Shown here: one piece after another, positions 21,986-26,348 of the stretch | Layout of the letters: each line of letters starts with the position of its first letter | Position numbering within the stretch: the stretch's first letter is position 1 | Origin: Chloroflexota bacterium | GTDB lineage: Bacteria > Chloroflexota > Anaerolineae > Anaerolineales > UBA11858 | Reading direction: 5' to 3' | Assembly: GCA_030666985.1 (NCBI GenBank) | Contig: DAOUWT010000006.1 | Location: 1 to 26,348, forward strand | Length of the DNA: 26,348 bases | The notes under the pieces: model-generated | Told to the model about the DNA's origin: nothing | Database searches by the model: none | The model's input: only the letters and a program-made list of their open reading frames with translations | Position numbers and translations under genes: made by a program

Positions 21986-22771
21986 ATGACCTCCCTCTTT
22001 TCCAATAAGCAGCGCCTCACATTTACCATCTTGGGTGCGCTGCTCGTTTTCTTCGTCGTCTGGCCCATACTCCGCACCGTCACCAGTTCCAGCCCCGCCA
22101 TTCTGTGGGAAACGCTGCTGGAGGCCGAGGTCAGGGGGTCGATTCTGCTCACTTTTTCCAGTTCGGCGATTGCCACCGGAGCAGCGCTTTTCTTTGGCGT
22201 GCCGCTGGCCTACGTGTTGGCTCGCTCCACTTTCCCCGGCAAACGCCTGGTGGAGGGGCTGATTGACCTCCCCATCGTTATCCCCCACTCTGCCGCCGGC
22301 ATCGCCTTGTTGATGGTCTTCGGGCGCCGCACGCTGCTTGGGAAAGCCTTTGGATTGGTAGGGCTAAAGTTCGTCTCTGCCGCTCCGGGGATCGTGGTCG
22401 CTATGCTTTTCGTTAGCCTCCCATTTTTGGTGGATTCAGCGCGGGAGGGCTTCGAGGCGGTGGATCCACGCCTGGAGCGTGTGGCACGCACCCTGGGGGC
22501 GTCGTCCTGGGGATCATTTTGGCGTGTTTCCTTCCCCCTGGCGTGGCGCAACATTCTGTCGGGGATAATCATGATGTGGGCACGCGGACTGAGTGAGTTT
22601 GGCGCGGTGGTCATTTTGGCCTATCACCCCATGGTAGCGCCGGTGCTGCTCTACGAACGCTTCGAGACCTATGGATTGAAATACGCCCGGCCCGTGGCTA
22701 CGCTGATCATCCTGATCTGCCTGGGAACCTTCATCCTGCTGCGAATGGTAAACGAACGGGGGAAAGAATAA
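21986..22771 (+). CDS. Tungstate/molybdate ABC transporter permease (WtpB/ModB-like)
   Basis: 261 residues with about six membrane segments, the ModB/WtpB/CysT fold. The conserved EAA loop that contacts the ATPase is at about 153-178 (EGFEAVDPRLERVARTLGAS). PIVIPHSAAGIALL is the typical segment before the central helices. It forms the channel for the oxyanion handed over by WtpA. The start at 21986 is chosen because AAAGGA (21974-21979) lies 6 nt before the ATG; an upstream in-frame GTG at 21938 is within a hairpin. Stop and next start overlap (TAATG). Confidence 0.9.
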   Translation: MTSLFSNKQRLTFTILGALLVFFVVWPILRTVTSSSPAILWETLLEAEVRGSILLTFSSSAIATGAALFFGVPLAYVLARSTFPGKRLVEGLIDLPIVIPHSAAGIALLMVFGRRTLLGKAFGLVGLKFVSAAPGIVVAMLFVSLPFLVDSAREGFEAVDPRLERVARTLGASSWGSFWRVSFPLAWRNILSGIIMMWARGLSEFGAVVILAYHPMVAPVLLYERFETYGLKYARPVATLIILICLGTFILLRMVNERGKE

Positions 22772-23928
22772 TGAAAGAAGCCGCGCACCTCCAAATACAA
22801 AATCTGGCAGTCGATCTAGCAGAATTCCATTTGCGAGAGATCAATCTCAATGTCCACACCGGGGAGTATTTTGTCATCCTTGGCCCTACGGGAGCGGGCA
22901 AGACCGTTCTTTTAGAAACTATCGCCGGCTTGTTTCAACCACGCCTGGGGAGTATCCTGCTAAGAGGGGAAGACATCACCGAATTCCCGCCGGAACGCCG
23001 AGGGATAAGTTTTGTATACCAGGATTACGTCCTTTTCCCGCACCTGAACGTTGCCGAGAACATCGCCTTTGGGCTAAAAATAAGAGACCTCCGAGGTTTC
23101 CAACGCCTTAACCTCGGAGGTCTTTTCAAGAAGAAAAATGCCGTTATCGAGCAGCAAGTCAATGAAATCAGCGAATTGCTGCGGGTAGATCACCTGCTCC
23201 ACCGTGACCCCAAAACACTGAGCGGCGGCGAGCAGCAGCGAGCGGCCTTGGCGCGAGCCTTGGTGGTGAAACCCCAAGTGATGCTTCTCGATGAGCCTTT
23301 GAGCGCTCTTGACCCAGAGACACGCGAAGACTTGCAACGCGAACTGGCCCGCATCCATAAAGAACTGGGAACCACCATCCTCCACGTCACCCACGACTTT
23401 GAGGAAGCCGTGGCGCTGGGCGACCGCATCGCCGTCATGAACGAGGGGCGCATCGTCCAAGTGGGCAGCCCGCAAGACATCTTCCGCCGCCCGGCATCCG
23501 AGTTTGTGGCCCGTTTCGTCGGGTCCCGCAACATCTTCTCAGGCCGCGTAGAGGATGCGGCCCAGGGCAGCCACAAGGAATTCGCCCTCGATGGTTTGCG
23601 TTTCGCCGTAGTGACAGCGCTGACCGGCCCAGCGCACGCCTCGCTCCGCCCGGAGGATATCATCCTCTCCCAGGAATCGCTCCGTTCCAGCGCGCGGAAC
23701 TGCTTCCCCGGCGTGGTAGCGGAGGTTGCCGACCGGGGCGCTTTCATCTACGTGACGGTGCGGGTTGCGTCCAGCCCTCACCCTAGCCCTCTCCCCGAGG
23801 GAGAAGGGACTGCTTCCTCCCCACATTTTATTTGCACGATCACTCACCGCTCGCGCGAGGAGATGAACCTGCGGGAAGGGAGCGAGGTTTATGTGGCCTT
23901 CAAGGCCTCGGCGGTGCATGTGTTTTAG
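22771..23928 (+). CDS. Tungstate/molybdate ABC transporter ATPase (WtpC/ModC-like) with in-frame repeat insertions
   Basis: 385 residues. The ATPase domain has Walker A GPTGAGKT (38-45), Q-loop Q84, signature LSGGEQQ (150-156), Walker B MLLDE (171-175) and switch H208; the C-terminal part (about 255-385) is a TOBE-like regulatory domain. It powers the permease at 21986 (1-nt overlap). Two stretches look foreign: residues about 104-119 are encoded by a 14-bp perfect inverted repeat (23085-23123), and residues about 333-350 (SSPHPSPLPEGEGTASS) by another palindromic repeat (23787-23808). Both keep the frame and fall in surface regions: between Q-loop and signature, and inside TOBE. All catalytic motifs remain, so the protein is probably active. 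Confidence 0.9.
   Translation: MKEAAHLQIQNLAVDLAEFHLREINLNVHTGEYFVILGPTGAGKTVLLETIAGLFQPRLGSILLRGEDITEFPPERRGISFVYQDYVLFPHLNVAENIAFGLKIRDLRGFQRLNLGGLFKKKNAVIEQQVNEISELLRVDHLLHRDPKTLSGGEQQRAALARALVVKPQVMLLDEPLSALDPETREDLQRELARIHKELGTTILHVTHDFEEAVALGDRIAVMNEGRIVQVGSPQDIFRRPASEFVARFVGSRNIFSGRVEDAAQGSHKEFALDGLRFAVVTALTGPAHASLRPEDIILSQESLRSSARNCFPGVVAEVADRGAFIYVTVRVASSPHPSPLPEGEGTASSPHFICTITHRSREEMNLREGSEVYVAFKASAVHVF
23085..23123. repeat. Palindromic repeat inside the ATPase coding sequence
   Basis: AGACCTCCGAGGTT (23085-23098) and its exact complement AACCTCGGAGGTCT (23110-23123), loop 11 nt. With outer bases the stem extends to 17 pairs including one G-T. It is translated in frame as roughly IRDLRGFQRLNLGGLF. 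Confidence 0.75.
23787..23808. repeat. Second palindromic repeat inside the ATPase coding sequence
   Basis: CCCTCTCCC-CGA-GGGAGA-A-GGG, embedded in CCCTCACCCTAGCCCT-type DNA. Its translation SPHPSPLPEGEG is a peptide familiar as a read-through of a dispersed repeat in many bacterial genomes. It sits in the TOBE-like domain. Confidence 0.65.
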
Positions 23929-24059
23929 GGGGTCAGGGAACAGGAGAACAGGAAATCAGGGGAGCAGGAAAACAGGGGAATAGTAGAGCAGGGAATCAAG
24001 AAATCAGGGGAGCAGGAAAACAGGGGAACAGGAGAGCAGGGAATCAAGAAAACAGGGAA
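23926..24059. repeat. STRR-like 7-8 nt tandem repeat starting at the wtpC-like stop
   Basis: From the stop codon TAG (23926-23928) onward, some fifteen units of mainly 8 nt ending in AG or C (AGGAGAAC, AGGAAATC, AGGGGAGC, AGGAAAAC, AGGGGAAT) run to about 24059. A higher-order repeat of about 56 nt is visible (AGGGGAGCAGGAAAACAGGG twice). Confidence 0.75.
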
Positions 24060-24068
24060 CGGGGGATC

Positions 24069-24125
24069 ATGAATGGACTGAAGGCTGGAAAATTACGCTT
24101 GTGGCGAGTACAATACCTTCCATGA
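24069..24125 (+). CDS. Possible 18-residue leader ORF coupled to the membrane protein gene
   Basis: ATG at 24069 opens a short frame ending TGA at 24123-24125, overlapping the ATG of the next gene by ATGA. No good Shine-Dalgarno precedes it. It may only serve translational coupling or be chance; no similarity is recognised. Confidence 0.2.
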   Translation: MNGLKAGKLRLWRVQYLP

Positions 24126-25000
24126 AATATCCGTTTTACCGTAGAGTTGCTAAATATTTGGGCTGGACACGGGACAGTTATGTTCTGTTCAGTGGGTTTG
24201 TATTGCTATGCGGTGTAATAGTGTACGCCTGGTGGCCGCTGGCAGAAGAGTTGCTAGCCTATATAGACTGGGGCGGCCCTTGGTGGCTGTATTTCGACTG
24301 GCTGCTGGTGGGCATCTGGCTGGCGATGTCGCTGCTGATCATGACTGGCGCGGACTTGAAAGTTGATGCTTGGATTGTGTTCGTCGGCTTTGCGGGCGGG
24401 TTGGTGATTGAGAGTTGGGGAACCCAGACCGAAATCTGGTGGTATTACACCGCCGAGCGTCCGCCGCTGTGGATCATCCCCGCCTGGCCGATTGCGAGTC
24501 TATCGATTGACCGGTTGGTGCGGCTATTGCTGAGCATAAGTGATAGATTGTCATTGCGAAGCGACGTTTTTCCGCTGAAGCAATCTCCACGGCATTGGGG
24601 GAGACTGCTTCGCAAGAAAACGCTCGCAGTGACAGGTGCTGTGAATATCTACAAAATTATCTACTGGCTGATCTTCCCCGCCTTTTTTGCCCTGCTGCTA
24701 AACTTCGTCTGGCCGACGGTGGATAAATCATTGACGGTGATGTCAATCACCCTGGTAATCTTTCTCATCCTGACGCCCACCGACCACCGTGTCGCTGTGC
24801 TGACTTTTGGGGCAGGTTCTGCGCTGGGTTATTACCTTGAACTTTGGGGGACTACCCGCGAGTGTTGGACATATTACACTCTGGCGACTCCGCCCTTGTT
24901 CGCGGTGCTGGCGCACGGAATGGCCGCGGTGGCGTTCTGGCGGGCGGCGCTTGTGCTGCAAAGTATTGTGGGGAATTGGAAACGAGGTAACGAGGGATGA
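24122..25000 (+). CDS. Hypothetical multi-pass membrane protein with internal duplication and in-frame repeat insertion
   Basis: 292 residues from the ATG at 24122 (a GTG at 24101 is the alternative; neither has a good ribosome site). About seven to eight membrane segments. Two halves are related: ESWGTQTEIWWYYTAERPPL (from 97) resembles ELWGTTRECWTYYTLATPPL (from 240), each preceded by a Gly-rich helix and followed by another helix. Conserved Glu, Trp and paired Tyr at equivalent places suggest a two-fold site, but I recognise no family. Residues about 143-171, between the halves, are translated from a dispersed palindromic element (24549-24634) and are hydrophilic and foreign-looking. The 3' end runs into tandem repeat units (24982-25018). 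It may be unrelated to the transporter upstream. Confidence 0.65.
   Translation: MKYPFYRRVAKYLGWTRDSYVLFSGFVLLCGVIVYAWWPLAEELLAYIDWGGPWWLYFDWLLVGIWLAMSLLIMTGADLKVDAWIVFVGFAGGLVIESWGTQTEIWWYYTAERPPLWIIPAWPIASLSIDRLVRLLLSISDRLSLRSDVFPLKQSPRHWGRLLRKKTLAVTGAVNIYKIIYWLIFPAFFALLLNFVWPTVDKSLTVMSITLVIFLILTPTDHRVAVLTFGAGSALGYYLELWGTTRECWTYYTLATPPLFAVLAHGMAAVAFWRAALVLQSIVGNWKRGNEG
24549..24634. mobile_element. Dispersed palindromic element within the membrane protein gene
   Basis: Left arm from TGTCATTGCGAAGCG (24549) and GAAGCAATCTCC; right arm GGGAGACTGCTTCGC ... CGCAGTGACA to 24634. The arms are imperfect inverted repeats over the full 86 bp. This TCATTGCGAAGC/AGCAATCTCC type is a familiar dispersed repeat. 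It leaves the reading frame open. Confidence 0.7.
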
Positions 25001-25018
25001 GGTAATGAGGGGGCGAGG
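24982..25018. repeat. Tandem 7-8 nt units across the membrane gene stop
   Basis: CGAGGTAA, CGAGGGA, TGAGGTAA, TGAGGGGG, CGAGG; the TGA stop (24998-25000) is part of a unit. Confidence 0.6.
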
Positions 25019-25040
25019 TTTATAAAAAGCTTACTCGGCA

Positions 25041-25063
25041 CCTAACCCGCAACTCCTAACTCA
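25041..25063. repeat. 23-bp direct repeat, left copy flanking vapBC
   Basis: Identical over 23 bp to 25822-25844. It is itself made of 7-nt STRR-like units (on the minus strand GAGTTAG, GAGTTGC, GGGTTAG). Confidence 0.75.
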
Positions 25064-25094
25064 CACCCTCTCTCCCCCCTAACTAATTATGCGG

Positions 25095-25484
25095 TCATAC
25101 TGTACGGACATGGTCATAATTCAATATCTTTTCGTCTGCCGTTATCAATTCAAGGCCATAAACCTGGGATATGGCAACGATAATTTGGTCAGCAGGATCA
25201 CGATGAAAATCACCAGGTAGTTTTGTTGATGCTATTGCAATTCTGGGTGTTAGCTCGATTAACTGCACACCTGGCATGGTTGTTGCGGATTCCATCCACT
25301 CTTCAATTGGACATGCCAATTTCAATCTGCCATATTCCACCAGCTTAGCAACTTCCCAACACGATATGGCACTTACGCCTAAACCATCTGCTCTATGTTG
25401 TTTTATAACTTGTTTATGGTGTTCAGAAAGTCGGTCGCTTTCGTCTACGAACCACACCCAAATGTGTGTGTCCATCAATATCAT
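25095..25484 (-). CDS. PIN-domain ribonuclease toxin, VapC family
   Basis: 129 residues, a complete PIN domain. Acidic metal ligands are visible: D5 in MILMDTHIWV, E44 in SCWEVAKL, D96/D99 in HRDPADQ, and D117 in ITADEKI. VapC toxins are Mg-dependent RNases, often cutting tRNA or rRNA, and are held inactive by the partner antitoxin. The start at 25484 is chosen because it overlaps the antitoxin stop by 4 nt (ATGA); the frame is open five codons further. The RNA target cannot be told. Confidence 0.88.
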   Translation of the reverse strand: MILMDTHIWVWFVDESDRLSEHHKQVIKQHRADGLGVSAISCWEVAKLVEYGRLKLACPIEEWMESATTMPGVQLIELTPRIAIASTKLPGDFHRDPADQIIVAISQVYGLELITADEKILNYDHVRTV

Positions 25485-25696
25485 CTTAGCAACTCCCAAT
25501 CATCTTGGGCTACGGGTTCCGTAGGATCAATATACGCAATTACTTTACCACGCAAGGGTGAATGAGCTACCTTGTGCATTTCTCTCTTTCGCCCCAGGAT
25601 AATGACCTCCACCAATTCTCCCTCTTTAAACGGGAGAGCATTGAGCTGTAGCACACCGTTTGTCGCAACCTCTTTTTCAACTCGATAGGCTTCCAT
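25481..25696 (-). CDS. Antitoxin partner of the VapC toxin (small, SpoVT/DUF2281-like)
   Basis: 71 residues. The N-terminal half (YRVEKEVATNGVLQLNALPF then GELVEVIILGRKR) reads as a small beta-strand DNA-binding domain of the kind found in antitoxins; the C-terminal half (YIDPTEPVAQDDWELLR) is acidic and likely wraps the toxin. AAGGGAG lies about 7 nt before the ATG at 25696. It is the first gene of the pair, as usual, and should autorepress it. The exact antitoxin family is uncertain. Confidence 0.75.
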   Translation of the reverse strand: MEAYRVEKEVATNGVLQLNALPFKEGELVEVIILGRKREMHKVAHSPLRGKVIAYIDPTEPVAQDDWELLR

Positions 25697-25821
25697 TAAT
25701 AATCTCCCTTCTCATATATTATCCTGAACCACATAAACAAAGCCGTGAAAAGTGTGTAAGCATTTTACCATACCCTTGTGTTCCGATGACTAAGCTCCTC
25801 TCCGACAGAGACTGCATCACC

Positions 25822-25844
25822 CCTAACCCGCAACTCCTAACTCA
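25822..25844. repeat. 23-bp direct repeat, right copy flanking vapBC
   Basis: Same 23 bp as 25041-25063. It contains the stop codon (complement of TAG at 25823-25825) and last codons of the quinate-dehydrogenase-like gene, so the repeat has become coding. Confidence 0.75.
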
Positions 25845-26348
25845 TTCAATACCTGCACGCTGGGACGCAGTTCCAAATCATCAATCAGCGCGTTCAACTC
25901 CTCGTCGCTGAGTGGACGGCCTTTCCCGGCGTAGGCGGTCAGGGCGGCTTCCATCATATTGGTTCCAAAAGAGCGGCCCTCGTAACGGGGCGTGGAGGTG
26001 ATCATCATCCGCACGCCGCGCTCCCGCAGAAACTCGACATTCTCTTCCGTGGTGGTGTTGGTGATGACCGTCTTCCCGTGTAAATCATCGGGGAGATATT
26101 TTCGCATGAATAAGAAATCTCCCGCCAAGAGATCGGATTCCCGCCAATATTTTTGGTATTTAGGCTCGTGCTCCGCGCCGCCGCTGCCATAAAAGAGCAT
26201 ACTCATCGGAAAATGGCTGACAAAGGGGAGCATCAGGCGGGCCACCCGCTTGTAGTTACGGACGCCCCGCACGGGGATGGGAATCTCCAGGGCGACCATC
26301 AAATCTCCAAAGATGACCTCATCTGTCACCTCGGCCACCGCCACCGCC
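25823..26348 (-). CDS. Quinate 5-dehydrogenase-like protein, C-terminal part (5' end outside window)
   Basis: About 174 C-terminal residues; the frame is open at the window edge, so the gene starts beyond 26348. Recognisable stretches of the protein annotated as quinate 5-dehydrogenase in Chloroflexota and Firmicutes are VIFGDLMVALEIPIPVRGVR, EPKYQKYW, AGDFLFMRKYLPDDLHGK, TNTTTEENVEFLRERGVRM and TPRYEGRSFGTNMMEAALTA. The annotation is by family name; the biochemical function of this group is poorly supported. The last residues (NELGVAG) are encoded by the 23-bp repeat at 25822-25844. Confidence 0.72.
   Translation of the reverse strand, partial: AVAVAEVTDEVIFGDLMVALEIPIPVRGVRNYKRVARLMLPFVSHFPMSMLFYGSGGAEHEPKYQKYWRESDLLAGDFLFMRKYLPDDLHGKTVITNTTTEENVEFLRERGVRMMITSTPRYEGRSFGTNMMEAALTAYAGKGRPLSDEELNALIDDLELRPSVQVLNELGVAG

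Noticed and set aside
23926..24059. CRISPR-like array
   Set aside because: Units are 7-8 nt, contiguous and degenerate, with no spacers; no cas genes are in the window.

Overview
The window looks like a chromosomal segment of a bacterium, most likely a member of the Chloroflexota (Anaerolineae-like). This is an inference. It rests on a FecR-type lipoprotein with a Thr/Pro stalk paired with a CHASE2 adenylate cyclase, a mreD-mrdA-minCDE-rodA cluster, a bacterial GlnRS, a WtpA-type tungstate/molybdate transporter, and many dispersed palindromes and short tandem repeats. No 16S rRNA or other decisive marker is present.

Layout. 1-1247: a YjbQ-family gene (minus strand) bracketed by inverted copies of a MITE-like repeat. 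1248-8935: cell-shape and division genes mreD, mrdA (PBP2), minC, minD, minE and rodA on the plus strand, interrupted by an AAA ATPase of the DUF234 type with its own promoter. 9280-13440: gltX, a coiled-coil/PD-(D/E)XK-like protein, and glnS on the minus strand. 13853-16578: a CHASE2-guanylyl/adenylyl cyclase overlapping a FecR lipoprotein. 16826-16896: tRNA-Gln(CUG) with a strong promoter and terminator, then a row of short near-perfect palindromes. 17165-23928: a tungstate/molybdate module, made of an HTH plus PBP-like regulator, a WtpA fused to a sulfite-oxidase-fold-like domain, a lipoprotein with two such domains, a second WtpA, a WtpB/ModB permease and a WtpC/ModC ATPase. 24122-25000: an unassigned membrane protein with an internal duplication. 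25095-25696: a VapBC-type toxin-antitoxin pair between identical 23-bp repeats. 25823-26348: the 3' part of a quinate 5-dehydrogenase-like gene.

How the genes work together. MreD, PBP2 and RodA belong to the elongasome (lateral peptidoglycan synthesis), while MinCDE positions the division site. The regulator at 17165 is a plausible one-component Mo/W sensor for the transporter that follows it. The two synthetases and the tRNA concern Glu/Gln charging, and the presence of GlnRS plus tRNA-Gln(CUG) implies direct Gln-tRNA formation for at least that isoacceptor.

The most unusual material is (a) the transporter with lipoproteins that carry molybdopterin-enzyme-like folds but Sec/lipoprotein signals, (b) palindromic repeat elements translated in frame inside two adjacent genes, (c) 7-9-nt tandem repeats that repeatedly begin at or on stop codons, and (d) the palindrome cluster after the tRNA. 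All functional assignments come from reading the sequence without database searches.
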